Shown: positions 9,092 through 17,414, counted from the first letter of the stretch. The stretch: 64,000 nucleotides of DNA from Mycobacterium kyorinense (GCF_002101735.1 NZ_LQPE01000140.1:1-64000); one strand, 5' to 3'. Numbers and translations are program-made. Notes: generated by a model from the sequence alone, not told the origin.

Positions 9092-10114
9092 CTACCGCCG
9101 GCTCATGGTGAGTTTGCCGGCGGTTTTGTGCAGCTCCAGCGCGGTGGTGCGCTTGCCTGTGCGTGCTTCTCGCTCCAGTTGGCGCCGCTTGGACACCTCG
9201 AACTTGTCGCAGGCTTGCTCGAGCTCCTTGATCAGCAGCGCCAGGTCGTCGCGCATCGCCGCGGCTTCGCCCGTGAAGTCGTCGCGCTCGAAGATCCGCC
9301 ATTTCTTGAGCACCGGCATCACCACGTCGTCGAGGTGGATCCGCGGGTCGTAGACCCCGCCGACGGCGATAACCACGGCCTTGCGCCGGAACTCCGGCAC
9401 CTGGAAGCCGGGCATCTGGAAGTTGCGCAGCACCCGGTGCAGCGACTTCATCGCCTGGTTGGGCGCGATCTCAAATCCGGCCTCGCTGACGTCGCGGTAG
9501 AAGATCATGTGCAGGTTCTCGTCGGCCGAGATCTTGGCCAGCAACTGGTCGGCGATCGAGTCGTTGCAGGCCTTACCGGTGTTGCGGTGCGAGATCCGGG
9601 TCGCGAGTTCCTGGAAGGTGACATAGATGATCGAGTCGAACAGGCTCTCGGCGAACAGGTCTTCGCGAACCTGGTGGTTCTGGCCCGGGCTGAAACCCCG
9701 GTTGACCACCTCGATGCGCAGCAGTTCCAGCTCGACCGGGTCGACCGCGCGGGTCACCACCAGGTAGTCGCGCAGTGCCATCCCGTGCCGGTTTTCCTCG
9801 GCGGTCCAGCGGTTGACCCACTGGCCCCAGGCACCGTCCATGCCGAAGTTCATCGCGATCTCGCGGTGATAGCTCGGAAGGTTGTCCTCGGTGACCAGAT
9901 TCTGGACCATCGCTACCTGGGCGACGTCGGACAGCTTCGACTGCTCCGGCTCCCAGTCCTGCCCGCCCAGCGCGTAGTAGTTCTTCCCGTCCGACCACGG
10001 GATGTAGTCGTGCGGGTTCCAGTTCTTGTGCATCGACAGATGCCGGTTGAGGTTCTTCTCGACGACGGGTTCGAGTTCGTGCAACAGGTGCAGGTCGGTC
10101 AGGTCAGCCGACAT
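9092..10114 (-). CDS. desA1: Acyl-[ACP] desaturase DesA1
   Basis: 340-aa soluble di-iron acyl-ACP desaturase, close to the ~338 aa of M. tuberculosis DesA1 (Rv0824c) and in the same gene order. The two iron-binding ExxH motifs are EENRHG (about residue 110) and DENLHM (about 197). In mycobacteria DesA1 supplies unsaturated fatty acyl chains for mycolic acid synthesis and is essential. It is the first gene of a desA1-dus unit. A good promoter lies upstream (separate entry). The protein has no membrane segments, as expected for the plant-type soluble class. Confidence 0.93.
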   Translation of the reverse strand: MSADLTDLHLLHELEPVVEKNLNRHLSMHKNWNPHDYIPWSDGKNYYALGGQDWEPEQSKLSDVAQVAMVQNLVTEDNLPSYHREIAMNFGMDGAWGQWVNRWTAEENRHGMALRDYLVVTRAVDPVELELLRIEVVNRGFSPGQNHQVREDLFAESLFDSIIYVTFQELATRISHRNTGKACNDSIADQLLAKISADENLHMIFYRDVSEAGFEIAPNQAMKSLHRVLRNFQMPGFQVPEFRRKAVVIAVGGVYDPRIHLDDVVMPVLKKWRIFERDDFTGEAAAMRDDLALLIKELEQACDKFEVSKRRQLEREARTGKRTTALELHKTAGKLTMSRR

Positions 10115-10152
10115 GGGCCCCTCCAGTTATCTGTATCTGTTGGTTGCAGTCA

Positions 10153-10181
10153 ATATATCTGTGTACGTCGGTAGCATCAAG
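10153..10181 (-). promoter_or_regulatory. Putative desA1 promoter
   Basis: On the minus strand a TTGATG -35 (10176-10181) and a TATATT -10 (10153-10158) are separated by exactly 17 bases and lie about 40 bases before the desA1 start. Just downstream is a CAGATACAGATAAC stretch that could hold a regulator site. The promoter is inferred from spacing and sequence only. Confidence 0.5.
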
Positions 10182-10263
10182 TTTGGCGGCGGCCCGTTGC
10201 CGAGCTGACGCATAAGCCTCCGACACGCCGGGGCAAAAGGGATATTTGCGTGTTCTCGCGCCG

Positions 10264-10845
10264 CTAAACCGCGGCGCGGCTGAGCAGCATGTCGACGCAG
10301 TAGTCGATGAACTGCTTGCGGGTGGCCGCCAGCCGCCCGTCCAGGTATGCGGTGAACAGCGCGGTCAGGCCGCCGATCAGGCCGGTGGCGACCATGTTTT
10401 GCATTACCGGGTCGCCGATTCTGGTCAGCTTGCGCTGCAGCAGCTCGATGAAGTTGGGCATCCATTCCGCGCCGGAGCGGGTCAGCACCGGCTCCACTTC
10501 GGGCGCCAACAGCAGCACGCGGCCCCGCACCGGGTCGTCGACCATCAGCGCGACGAACTGCTCGACGGCCTCGCGAGGGGTGCTCGCCGACGTCAGCGTC
10601 GACATCGCCCGCGTGCAGACGTCGTCGTAGACCGCGCGCACGAATTCGTCACGGTCACTGAAGCTTTCGTAGAAGTAGCGTTCGGTTAGCCCGGCCTCGC
10701 GACACACTGCCCGGACAGTGACCGCCGGACCGCCTTCGCCGCCGAGCAATTGCACTCCGGCGGCGAGGAGTTGGTCGCGGCGCAGCGCCTGGCGATCCTC
10801 GAGAGGAACACCGGACCAGCGGCCCCGTCGTTGACCGGACGGCAC
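10264..10845 (-). CDS. TetR-family transcriptional regulator
   Basis: 193-aa TetR repressor, syntenic with Rv0825c. The N-terminal HTH is complete: AVTVRAVCREAGLTERYFYESFSDRDEFVRAVYDD, about residues 40-74. The C-terminal ligand pocket is unassigned. GTG start at 10845. It is divergent from the DUF2236 gene, with only 40 bases between start codons; that gap contains TGAC/GTCA arms at 10866-10869 and 10880-10883 that could be an operator. It most likely regulates itself and the neighbour. The ligand is unknown. Confidence 0.85.
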   Translation of the reverse strand: MPSGQRRGRWSGVPLEDRQALRRDQLLAAGVQLLGGEGGPAVTVRAVCREAGLTERYFYESFSDRDEFVRAVYDDVCTRAMSTLTSASTPREAVEQFVALMVDDPVRGRVLLLAPEVEPVLTRSGAEWMPNFIELLQRKLTRIGDPVMQNMVATGLIGGLTALFTAYLDGRLAATRKQFIDYCVDMLLSRAAV

Positions 10846-10885
10846 ATCGCTCCTAAGGTCTATCTTGACAACGCATGTAGTCAGT

Positions 10886-11914
10886 ATGGCTGAGACCGGA
10901 CAGGAAACTTCATTAGTGACTCAAGATACTTTCCAGGCACGCCCGCTGACCAGCGAAGTGGCTTCGGGCTGCCCGGTGTCGGCGGTGGGATATGACGCGC
11001 CGCCCACGGCGCTCGGCCCGGATTCGCTCACCTGGAAATACTTCGGGGACTGGCGCGGCATGCTGCAGGGCCCGTGGGCCGGCTCGATGCAGAACATGCA
11101 TCCGCAGCTGGGCGCGGCGGTCGAGGACCACTCGACGTTCTTCCGCGAACGGTGGCCGCGGCTGCTGCGCTCGCTCTACCCGATCGGCGGCGTGGTGTTC
11201 GACGGCGACCGCGCGCCGACGACCGGTGCCGAGGTGCGCGACTACCACGTCGACATCAAGGGCGTCGACGCCCTGGGCCGGCGCTATCACGCGCTGAATC
11301 CCGATGTCTTCTACTGGGCGCACGCCACCTTCTTCGTCGGCACTTTGATTGTGGCCGAACGGTTTTGCGGTGGCATCACTGAGGCGCAGAAGCGCCAGCT
11401 CTTCGACGAGCACATCGAGTGGTACCGGATGTACGGCATGAGCATGCGACCGGTGCCCAAGTCCTGGGAGGACTTTCAGGTCTACTGGGACCATATGTGC
11501 CGCGAGGTGCTGGAGAACAACTATGCCGCTCGCGAGGTGCTCAACCTGACCGAGTTACCCAAACCGCCGTTCGCGCAACGGCTTCCGGATTGGTTATGGA
11601 AGGCACAGCGTAAGCTGCTGGCACCGTTCTTCGTATGGTTCACGGTCGGTCTCTACGATCCGCCGGTACGCGAACTGATGGGCTACACCTGGTCGTCTCG
11701 CGACGAGTGGCTGCATCGCCGGTTCGGCGATGTGGTTCGGCTGGTCTTCACCTTTGTGCCGCGGCGGTATCGAAAGCATCCGCGGGCCCGGGCCGGGTGG
11801 GACCGCGCCACCGGACGCGTCCCGGCCGACACACCGCTGGTGCACACCCCAGCGCGCAACCTGCCGCCGCTGGACGAACGCGGGAACCCAAAGCACTACT
11901 GCCCCAACGTTTGA
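10886..11914 (+). CDS. DUF2236 / MpaB-family oxygenase-like protein
   Basis: 342-aa member of the oxygenase-MpaB (DUF2236) family, syntenic with Rv0826. Family landmarks visible are GSMQNMHPQLGAAV, a haem-binding-region-like YWAHATFFVGTLIVAERF (about 145-165), WEDFQVYWDHM and the C-terminal PRRYRKHP. Characterised relatives are haem-containing (latex-clearing protein/MpaB group), but no enzymatic role is known for this one. The ATG at 10886 is preferred over an in-frame TTG at 10865 because the TTG falls inside the likely promoter/operator. Possibly controlled by the divergent TetR. Confidence 0.85.
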   Translation: MAETGQETSLVTQDTFQARPLTSEVASGCPVSAVGYDAPPTALGPDSLTWKYFGDWRGMLQGPWAGSMQNMHPQLGAAVEDHSTFFRERWPRLLRSLYPIGGVVFDGDRAPTTGAEVRDYHVDIKGVDALGRRYHALNPDVFYWAHATFFVGTLIVAERFCGGITEAQKRQLFDEHIEWYRMYGMSMRPVPKSWEDFQVYWDHMCREVLENNYAAREVLNLTELPKPPFAQRLPDWLWKAQRKLLAPFFVWFTVGLYDPPVRELMGYTWSSRDEWLHRRFGDVVRLVFTFVPRRYRKHPRARAGWDRATGRVPADTPLVHTPARNLPPLDERGNPKHYCPNV

Positions 11915-11920
11915 CCCGCG

Positions 11921-12124
11921 TCAGTGGGCGTGGCTGTGCGCCTCCTCGAGACCGGCCTGGTGCACATGCTGATGGGTGTGCTCGGTGCCGTCGTCGTGGG
12001 TGTGGGCGTGCTCGTGTTCGACATGCTCGTGCTCGTGCGCGGTGTGCGCGTGCGTGTGAGCGACGCCGCCGTGCTCGTGTTCGTGTGAGTGCGGCGCGTC
12101 GTGCGGGTGGTCGTGGTGCGACAT
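11921..12124 (-). CDS. Histidine-rich metal-binding small protein
   Basis: 67-aa protein with 25 histidines (37%), mostly in HxH repeats mixed with Asp/Glu and Thr; no Cys, no signal peptide. Such composition fits a cytoplasmic nickel/cobalt/zinc buffer or chaperone, like HypB/SlyD-type His tails, but it is a stand-alone peptide. A strong AAAGGAGAT ribosome-binding site precedes the ATG at 12124. It begins 5 bases after the stop of the kmtR-like regulator, so the two are almost certainly cotranscribed. Its function is inferred from composition and context only. Confidence 0.8.
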   Translation of the reverse strand: MSHHDHPHDAPHSHEHEHGGVAHTHAHTAHEHEHVEHEHAHTHDDGTEHTHQHVHQAGLEEAHSHAH

Positions 12125-12129
12125 GATCC

Positions 12130-12519
12130 TTATCTCCTTTGTTTCGTTGACTTTTCGGCAACGACCTGCAGTCCGGCGTCGGCGCGGTGGTGCGCCGGAA
12201 CGCCGGGACCGGCATGCTCGGCGTTGAAGACGGCGTCGGTGACGAGCTGGCACACGTGCTCGTTCTCCAGGCTGTAGAAGATCGTGGTGCCTTCGCGGCG
12301 AGTGCGCACCAGCCGCGCCATCCGCAGCTTGGCGAGGTGCTGCGAGACCGAGGGGGCCGGTTTGCCCACATGCTCGGCCAGTTCGTTGACCGACATCTCC
12401 CGGTGGGCAAGCGACCACAGCACCTGGACTCGTGTGGGGTCGGCCAGCATGCGGAACACCTCGGCCACCAGGCGGACCTGATCATCCGGCAGCCGCATAT
12501 CACTATTACTTGCATGCAT
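12130..12519 (-). CDS. kmtR: ArsR/SmtB nickel-cobalt sensor KmtR
   Basis: 129-aa winged-helix metalloregulator, syntenic with Rv0827c. The recognition helix region is VNELAEHVGKPAPSVSQHLAKL. The KmtR metal ligands as I recall them from the literature (H88, E101, H102, H110, H111) all fall on the same residues here. KmtR represses its own gene and a metal-efflux gene and releases DNA when Ni or Co binds. A TGCATGCA palindrome at 12511-12518 overlaps the start codon and could be part of an operator. The next gene is a His-rich peptide, which strengthens the metal-homeostasis reading. Confidence 0.9.
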   Translation of the reverse strand: MHASNSDMRLPDDQVRLVAEVFRMLADPTRVQVLWSLAHREMSVNELAEHVGKPAPSVSQHLAKLRMARLVRTRREGTTIFYSLENEHVCQLVTDAVFNAEHAGPGVPAHHRADAGLQVVAEKSTKQRR

Positions 12520-12560
12520 ACGCAGATAGTAGCGCAGCGTGTGACCGTACCGTCAAGGGT

Positions 12561-13070
12561 TCAGTCGACGGGAGCGTCGGGCACCCGCCGCTCGCCGCCG
12601 TTGCGCTCGTTCCAGAACCGGTATACGTCGATCACATCGTCGCGCGGCTCGTAGCGCATCGGCAGGCGCCGCTGGTCGGCCGGCTTCGCGAACTCCGCGT
12701 AGAAAGTGGCGAGCTCGAAGTACTTGCGGTCGTCGACGTAGTACGGCTCGTACTGCTCCCGGTTGGTCAGGAAGACGACCTGATCCGGTGAGCAGTAGTA
12801 GAGCGCTCCCAGGCACATCGTGCACGGGTGGGCCAGCACGTAGATGGTGGCGCCGACGAGGTGCTCGGTGCCCAGCTTCGTGCAGGCCTGGCGGATGGCG
12901 AGGATCTCGGCGTGCGCGGTCGGGTCGTGGGTCTGGGCGACCTTGTTGGCGCTCTCGGCGAGGACCTCGCCGTCTTTGACGATGACCGTCGCGAACGGGC
13001 GCCCGCCTTCGGCGACGTTGCGGCGGGCCAGGTCGATGGTCCGTTGGGCGAAGTCCATGACAGTCCCCAT
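12561..13070 (-). CDS. Nucleoside/nucleobase deaminase (CDA superfamily)
   Basis: 169-aa zinc-dependent deaminase, syntenic with Rv0828c. The zinc site is complete: H53-A-E55 with catalytic glutamate in DPTAHAEI, and PC83TMC86. The C-terminal WNERNGGE tail resembles guanine deaminases/GuaD-like enzymes rather than the tRNA adenosine deaminase TadA, but substrate cannot be settled by eye. An internal ATG at residue 5 (13058) is an alternative start. Single gene, divergent from the methyltransferase. Confidence 0.85.
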   Translation of the reverse strand: MGTVMDFAQRTIDLARRNVAEGGRPFATVIVKDGEVLAESANKVAQTHDPTAHAEILAIRQACTKLGTEHLVGATIYVLAHPCTMCLGALYYCSPDQVVFLTNREQYEPYYVDDRKYFELATFYAEFAKPADQRRLPMRYEPRDDVIDVYRFWNERNGGERRVPDAPVD

Positions 13071-13127
13071 CCGCTACAGATAACTAGCCGATCTATATTA
13101 TTGAAAACCTCAGATGGGAGTACCCGA

Positions 13128-14024
13128 ATGCGCTCCGACAGCGATACCTGGGATCTGGCGAGCAGCGTCGGCGCGACGGCGACGATGGTCGCCGCTCAGC
13201 GGGCGCTGGCGGCGTCGGCGTCGTTGATCGACGATCCGTTCGCTGCGCCGCTGGTGCGTGCGGTCGGCTACGACGTCTACACCCGGCTGGTGGACGGGCA
13301 GATCCCGGTCACCGAGGACTCCGGATTCGACCCGGACCGGATGGCCCGCGGGATGGCGGTCCGCACCCGGTTCTACGACCGGTTCTTCGTCGAGGCGACG
13401 GAGAGCGGCATCCGTCAGGCGGTCATCGTGGCGGCGGGCCTCGACGCGCGGGCGTATCGGTTGCCGTGGCCGGCGGGCACCGTGGTCTACGAGGTCGACA
13501 TGCCGGAGGTGATCGATTTCAAGACCTCGACGCTGGCAAAGCTGGGCGCCGAGCCGACCGCGGAGCGGCGCACTGTGGCCGTCGACCTGCGCGACGACTG
13601 GCCGGCCGCGCTGCGGGATGCCGGATTCGACGCGGACGCCGCCGCGGCGTGGAGTGCCGAGGGCCTGGTCGTATATCTGCCGCCCGAGGCCCAGGACGCG
13701 CTGTTCGACAACATCACCGCGCTCAGTGCTGCCGGCAGTCGACTGGCATGCGAATTCGTACCGGACACAACGGTTTTCGCCGACGAGCGGTGGCGCGCAC
13801 ATCACGAGCGGATGAGTGAGCTCGGGTTCGACATCGACTTCAACGAACTCGTCTACCACTTCGAACGCAGTCATATCATCGAGCACCTGACCCGGCATGG
13901 CTGGCAGGTGTCGCACCGCGCGGTCGCGCAGCTGCACGCCGACAACGGTTTCGTCTATCCTGACGACGACGTCGCCGCGGCTTTTGCCGACGTGACCTAT
14001 GTCAGCGCGGTGCTGGGCGGCTAG
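13128..14024 (+). CDS. SAM-dependent methyltransferase, TIGR00027 (LCM-like) family
   Basis: 298-aa class I methyltransferase of the family greatly expanded in mycobacteria and related to leucine carboxyl methyltransferase; syntenic with Rv0830. Seen: [18 protein letters not shown] at the N-terminus, the SAM-binding strand [17 protein letters not shown] and the acidic loop [13 protein letters not shown], then [14 protein letters not shown] at 13128 is the start that aligns with family N-termini; the upstream frame is open only by chance. Substrate unknown. Convergent with the next gene, overlapping by 4 bases. Confidence 0.9.
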   Translation: MRSDSDTWDLASSVGATATMVAAQRALAASASLIDDPFAAPLVRAVGYDVYTRLVDGQIPVTEDSGFDPDRMARGMAVRTRFYDRFFVEATESGIRQAVIVAAGLDARAYRLPWPAGTVVYEVDMPEVIDFKTSTLAKLGAEPTAERRTVAVDLRDDWPAALRDAGFDADAAAAWSAEGLVVYLPPEAQDALFDNITALSAAGSRLACEFVPDTTVFADERWRAHHERMSELGFDIDFNELVYHFERSHIIEHLTRHGWQVSHRAVAQLHADNGFVYPDDDVAAAFADVTYVSAVLGG

Positions 14025-15103
14025 TGCAGCTGCGGTAGGACTTTGGTGCGGTAGAACTCGATCGCCGATTTCGGATCCTGCTGCGGGAAGTGCATGAATG
14101 GCGTCGCCCCGGCGTCGAGAACGGACTGCACCGCTTTGACGTGGACGGCCGGATCGGTGCCGGTGGTCCAGCCCTTGATTACGTTGTCGAGCGGGTTGGC
14201 TTCGGCCGCGCGCTGAATGTCGACGGGGTTGGGTTGGTCGACGGCCCCGCCGGTGAATCGCCACAGCCCGGCGGCGCGGTTGATCTCGGCCTGGTCGCCG
14301 ACGACGGCGAACATTTCGGCCCGCTTGCCCAGCGTCGCAGGGTCGCGGCCAGAGGCGTTGGCGCCCTGGTTGAAGGCGTCGATCAGCTTCTTGTCTTTGA
14401 TGCTGTCGGCCTGGGCGATCCAGCCGTCGCCGTACTGTCCGGCAAGGTGTGCGCTTTTCGGTCCGCCGGCGGCGACGAAGATCGGCGGAGGCTTTTGCGG
14501 TAGGTCGTAGATCTTGAGCTGGTTGGTCTGAAAGTACTTGCCCTGAAACGAGATTCGCTGACCGGTCCACAGTTGCCGGATCAGCTGGAGGGCCTCGATG
14601 AGCCGGTCGTGGCGCTCTCGGTAGCTGCCGAACTGGGTGGTGGCGGCCTGTTCGTTGAGTCGTTCGCCGGTGCCGACGCCGAGGAACACCCGGCCGGGGT
14701 AGAGCACTTCGAGCGAGGCGAAGGCGTGCGCGACGGTCGTCGGGTGGTAGCGGTAGATCGGGCAGGTGACGCCGGTGCCGAACGGGATGTGGTTGGTGTG
14801 CTGGCCGACCAACGCCAGCGTGATCCACGGGAACATCGCGTGGCCCTCGTTGTCCTGCCACGGCTGGATGTGGTCGCTGGCCCACAGGTAGCGAAAGCCC
14901 GCCTGCTCGGCGGTCTGGGCCTGGTCGACCAGCTGGGCGGTGGGGAACTGCTCGTGGGAGAGCACGAATCCCACGCCCGGGCCCGACGGCGGTGGCGGGA
15001 GAGTCGGCGTGGTCTGCGGCTTCGAGCTGCACGCGGCGGCAAGGCCGGTGGCGCTCAGGCCTGCGGCGATCAGGCCGAAGGAGCGGCGTGATATTCCTCT
15101 CAT
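14021..15103 (-). CDS. fgd2: F420-dependent hydroxymycolic acid dehydrogenase (fHMAD)
   Basis: 360-aa luciferase-like, F420-dependent oxidoreductase that matches my memory of M. tuberculosis Rv0132c closely along its length. A twin-arginine signal (RRSFG, residues 6-10) and a lipobox LAAAC (about 21-25) indicate Tat export and lipoprotein anchoring, which is characteristic of this enzyme. Core motifs are [30 protein letters not shown] and [12 protein letters not shown]. fHMAD oxidises hydroxymycolic to ketomycolic acids outside the membrane and is a proposed target of nitroimidazoles. It is not at the Rv0132c position, so it could be a relocated orthologue or a paralogue. Confidence 0.87.
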   Translation of the reverse strand: MRGISRRSFGLIAAGLSATGLAAACSSKPQTTPTLPPPPSGPGVGFVLSHEQFPTAQLVDQAQTAEQAGFRYLWASDHIQPWQDNEGHAMFPWITLALVGQHTNHIPFGTGVTCPIYRYHPTTVAHAFASLEVLYPGRVFLGVGTGERLNEQAATTQFGSYRERHDRLIEALQLIRQLWTGQRISFQGKYFQTNQLKIYDLPQKPPPIFVAAGGPKSAHLAGQYGDGWIAQADSIKDKKLIDAFNQGANASGRDPATLGKRAEMFAVVGDQAEINRAAGLWRFTGGAVDQPNPVDIQRAAEANPLDNVIKGWTTGTDPAVHVKAVQSVLDAGATPFMHFPQQDPKSAIEFYRTKVLPQLH

Positions 15104-15126
15104 CGCCTAGGGGTACCCAGGTTTAC

Positions 15127-15324
15127 TTACCTGCCGTTGGCGCAGTACGTTTCAAGGTCCTTCTGGGTGTAGCCCGGCGTGGCAATGCCGCCGACCGCCG
15201 ACTGGTTCGCGGCGATGCAGTCCTTATAGCTCTTACTCTCCCAGGGCCGTTGCGCAATCACGATCGCGCCGACGATGACGATTCCCGCCACGATCGACCC
15301 GATCACGAACCACCTACGGGTCAC
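15127..15324 (-). CDS. Small membrane protein (65 aa)
   Basis: A 65-aa frame from GTG at 15324. The basic N-terminus (VTRRW) leads into one transmembrane helix (WFVIGSIVAGIVIVGAIVIA), then an exported tail containing two cysteines (YKDCIAANQ and ETYCANGR). The GTG lies 4 bases after the stop of the Excalibur gene, so the two look cotranscribed and translationally linked. The tail resembles small secreted or anchored domains with one disulphide. I do not recognise a named family. Confidence 0.6.
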   Translation of the reverse strand: MTRRWFVIGSIVAGIVIVGAIVIAQRPWESKSYKDCIAANQSAVGGIATPGYTQKDLETYCANGR

Positions 15325-15328
15325 TGTG

Positions 15329-15547
15329 CTAGTAGCTCTCACACGCGATGCCGTCGTTGTCGCGATCCAGTGCGGGCCGGTAAGCCTGATCACCCCGGGG
15401 GATGTCGTAGCGCCCATCCTTGTGCGCCTCGGTGCAGTTCTTGTAGGGCGGACCAGCGACCGCGGCAGGCGCGAGGACCAGAGCGGTGCCCAGGGCGGCG
15501 GTACTTATTGCAATCGCACCGACGAAACCGCGGATTGTCATCGTCAA
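15329..15547 (-). CDS. Secreted Excalibur-domain protein
   Basis: 72-aa protein with a signal peptide (about 1-31, cleaved near AVAG) followed by a single Excalibur calcium-binding motif: YKNCTEAHKDGRYDIPRG, then DRDNDGIACESY. The DxDxDG loop and two cysteines are present. Excalibur domains occur in secreted surface or nuclease-associated proteins of actinobacteria and firmicutes. Here the domain is stand-alone. Its partner downstream is a small single-pass membrane protein. Confidence 0.8.
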   Translation of the reverse strand: MTMTIRGFVGAIAISTAALGTALVLAPAAVAGPPYKNCTEAHKDGRYDIPRGDQAYRPALDRDNDGIACESY

Positions 15548-15730
15548 GCACCTTCCAGGGATGGGACTGTTCCACTTTAGTGAAATAACGTCTACTACGG
15601 GAGCCTAGCTCATCGCCAACTTGACGGCAGAGAATTTGGACACGCACGAGCCGACGGTGATCACCGCCAGGATGTCAAGGATCAGCTGAAGTAACTGTCA
15701 AGCATCAGCCGAAACAATGTCAGACAAGAG
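15548..15730. other. Intergenic, with IS21-like end repeats
   Basis: No gene is visible. At 15673-15725 there are two ~22-base imperfect direct repeats, each starting TGTCAAGNATCAGC, plus a third partial copy (TGTCAGAC). Such tandem terminal repeats are typical of IS21-family ends, so this may be the remnant end of a lost insertion. This is an inference from pattern memory. Confidence 0.35.
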
Positions 15731-15803
15731 TGCCCCCACTAGGACTCGAACCTAGGACCTGCGGATTAAAAGTCCGTAGCTCTACCAACTGAGCTATAGG
15801 GGC
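15731..15803 (-). tRNA. lysT: tRNA-Lys (anticodon TTT)
   Basis: 73-nt cloverleaf on the minus strand. The acceptor arm pairs over 7 bases, the anticodon loop is CTTTTAA, the T loop is TTCGAGT. CCA is not encoded. It is the first of four clustered tRNA genes, as in the M. tuberculosis lysT-gluT-aspT-pheU cluster, but on the opposite strand from the other three. Confidence 0.97.
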
Positions 15804-15925
15804 CGCGACGCACAGAATACTGCGTCCGTGGCGGGAGCTCGTTTGAGGATTCGGTCTGCCGTGGCCTAAGCTGGCTTGGCTCACAACGTCACCAGTTGCG
15901 AGTACCCCGGAGAGATTCGGTTCTG

Positions 15926-15999
15926 GCCCCCTTCGTCTAGACGGCCTAGGACGCCGCCCTTTCAAGGCGGTAACGCGGGTTCGAATCCCGTAGGGGGTA
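15926..15999 (+). tRNA. gluT: tRNA-Glu (anticodon TTC)
   Basis: 74-nt cloverleaf. The acceptor arm GCCCCCT pairs with AGGGGGT (one G-U), the anticodon loop is CTTTCAA and the T loop TTCGAAT. CCA not encoded. Confidence 0.97.
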
Positions 16000-16035
16000 C
16001 CGCTACGCGGCGACGCGGAGCAGATGGTGAAGCAA

Positions 16036-16109
16036 GGCCCTGTGGCGCAGTTGGTTAGCGCGCCGCCCTGTCACGGCGGAGGTCGCGGGTTCGAGTCCCG
16101 TCAGGGTCG
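16036..16109 (+). tRNA. aspT: tRNA-Asp (anticodon GTC)
   Basis: 74-nt cloverleaf with acceptor GGCCCTG pairing to CAGGGTC (one G-U), anticodon GTC and T loop TTCGAGT. CCA follows directly at 16110-16112 and so is encoded. The end of the integrase reading frame on the minus strand reaches into the region just after this tRNA. Confidence 0.97.
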
Positions 16110-17414
16110 CCATCGCGGCGAGGCACACGGTGCCTTCCGGCCAGGTAGCTCAGTCGGTATGAGCGTCCGCCTGAAAAGCGGAAGGTCGGCGGTTCGATCC
16201 CGCCCCTGGCCACAGTCTTTGACCTGCATCGACACGGTGCATGCACTCGGTGGTTGGTTGGGTGTGTCCGGTTCTTGTCCGGTGGTGTTCGTCGAATCGT
16301 CGCTCTCGGCTGTGTGCAGTCTGTCGAGGTTGGTTGCTTCCTGGTCGAGTTCGTCGGCGTAGAGGTCGCTGTAGATGTTGGCGGTGACGGTGGGTGTGGA
16401 GTGGCCCATGGTTTTCTGTACGTAGCGCAGGTCTGCGCCGGATTTGCGGGCCAGGCTGGCATAGGTGTGTCGTAGGTCGTGAATCGTCAGCGGTGCGAGC
16501 TCGGTCTTGCGCAGTGCTTCGGACCAGTGGGCATGCCGACGCCAGTTGTTGGACCTGAGCATTGCGCCATTGGGTGACGTGATGGCCGGCTCATCCGGCT
16601 CACGACCGGCCACACGTGGTTTCAGTGCGTCGACGACGACCTGGGGGAGAGGAACGGTGCGCTTGGCGGCGCGGGTCTTGGGTGGGCCGATGATGATGCG
16701 ACCTTCGACTTCGGGCGCGGCGCGGCGCACGTGGAGGCGGCGTGTGGCCACGTCGATATCGCCGACGCGCAGGCCGACGAGCTCGGACCAGCGCAGACCG
16801 GTGTAGGCCAGAATGGTCACGACATCACCCTGGTCTTTGCAAGCGGCGGCCAGGGCGGCCACTTCGGGGGCGGTCAGGTAGCGGTGGCGTTCCCGTTCGG
16901 GGATGCGCCCTGCTGAGACGCCGTGAGTTGGGTTGGTATGAATGCGGCCGTCGTTGCGGGCTACGTCGAGGATGGAGCGCAGCAGCCGCAGCGTGGAAAC
17001 CTTGGCCCACGGCCCCACGGTGAGGCTGTCGACTAACTGTTGCACCTGGGCGCGGGTGATCTCGTCAACCGGGATGTGGCCGAGCCGCGGCGCGATGCGC
17101 AGGTGCCAATGTTGGCGGTAGCCGCTCCATGTCTTGGCGGACACTGCGGGCTTCTTGGAGGCGCTGTATTGTTCCCAAATCCGAGCCAGGGGCACGCGGC
17201 CGAGCCGTGGGTCGAATCGGCGAGCGCCGAGTGCAGCTTCGTTGTCGCGTTCGGCCTTGAACGCCTTGGCTTCTCGCAGGGTGGCGAAGGTGGCCGAGGT
17301 TTCGATCCACCCGGATGCTGAGGCGGGATCGCGCACCAGGTAGCGGACCTGGTAGCGGGGGGCTCCGGCCGTGTTGAGCCGTTTGCGGATGCCGCGCGGG
17401 GTGTTACCGGCCAT
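16101..17414 (-). CDS. int: Tyrosine recombinase integrase
   Basis: 437-aa site-specific integrase of the phage/AICE type. An N-terminal arm-binding SAM-like domain (about 60-150: SAKTWSGYRQHWHLRIAPRLG) precedes the catalytic domain. Catalytic residues are visible: Arg in AYTGLRWSELVGLRVGD, HDLRHTYAS, and the Tyr in STPTVTANIYSD. I use the ATG at 17414, which overlaps the xis stop (TGATG); an ATG 8 codons upstream is possible. The last ~36 codons are antisense through tRNA-Phe and beyond (residues such as GRDRTADLPLFRRT), so the C-terminus differs between integrated and excised states. Confidence 0.93.
   Translation of the reverse strand: MAGNTPRGIRKRLNTAGAPRYQVRYLVRDPASASGWIETSATFATLREAKAFKAERDNEAALGARRFDPRLGRVPLARIWEQYSASKKPAVSAKTWSGYRQHWHLRIAPRLGHIPVDEITRAQVQQLVDSLTVGPWAKVSTLRLLRSILDVARNDGRIHTNPTHGVSAGRIPERERHRYLTAPEVAALAAACKDQGDVVTILAYTGLRWSELVGLRVGDIDVATRRLHVRRAAPEVEGRIIIGPPKTRAAKRTVPLPQVVVDALKPRVAGREPDEPAITSPNGAMLRSNNWRRHAHWSEALRKTELAPLTIHDLRHTYASLARKSGADLRYVQKTMGHSTPTVTANIYSDLYADELDQEATNLDRLHTAESDDSTNTTGQEPDTPNQPPSACTVSMQVKDCGQGRDRTADLPLFRRTLIPTELPGRKAPCASPRWRP
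16139..16212 (+). tRNA. pheU: tRNA-Phe (anticodon GAA), target of element integration
   Basis: 74-nt cloverleaf with a fully paired acceptor (GGCCAGG/CCTGGCC), anticodon loop CTGAAAA and T loop TTCGATC. Its 3' half, from the anticodon arm, is repeated at 26824-26872. The T stem here is GGCGG/CCGCC, while the distal copy reads GCCGG/CCGGC, a compensatory pair of changes, and the distal copy also encodes CCA. The functional tRNA is thus a chimera: native 5' half, element-supplied 3' half. Confidence 0.97.
16165..16213 (+). repeat. attL (tRNA-Phe 3' half)
   Basis: 49 bases shared with 26824-26872. The first 24 (16165-16188, anticodon arm to variable loop) are identical. The remainder differs only at 16189 and 16203, the two bases that form one T-stem pair. 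The crossover therefore most likely lies in the identical 24 bases. Confidence 0.9.

Noticed and set aside
10865..10885. TTG start for the DUF2236 gene
   Set aside because: Lies within the probable divergent promoter/operator. The ATG at 10886 gives a normal-length family member.
13110..15032. 640-codon open frame on the minus strand
   Set aside because: It runs antisense through the methyltransferase and out of frame through the F420 enzyme. Composition is Arg/Pro-rich with no family; typical of GC-rich shadow frames.
16055..16462. Frames reading GGIEPPTFRFSGG-like sequence near the tRNA genes
   Set aside because: Well-known artefact of translating tRNA genes antisense. Only the integrase extension is retained since it is continuous with a real gene.
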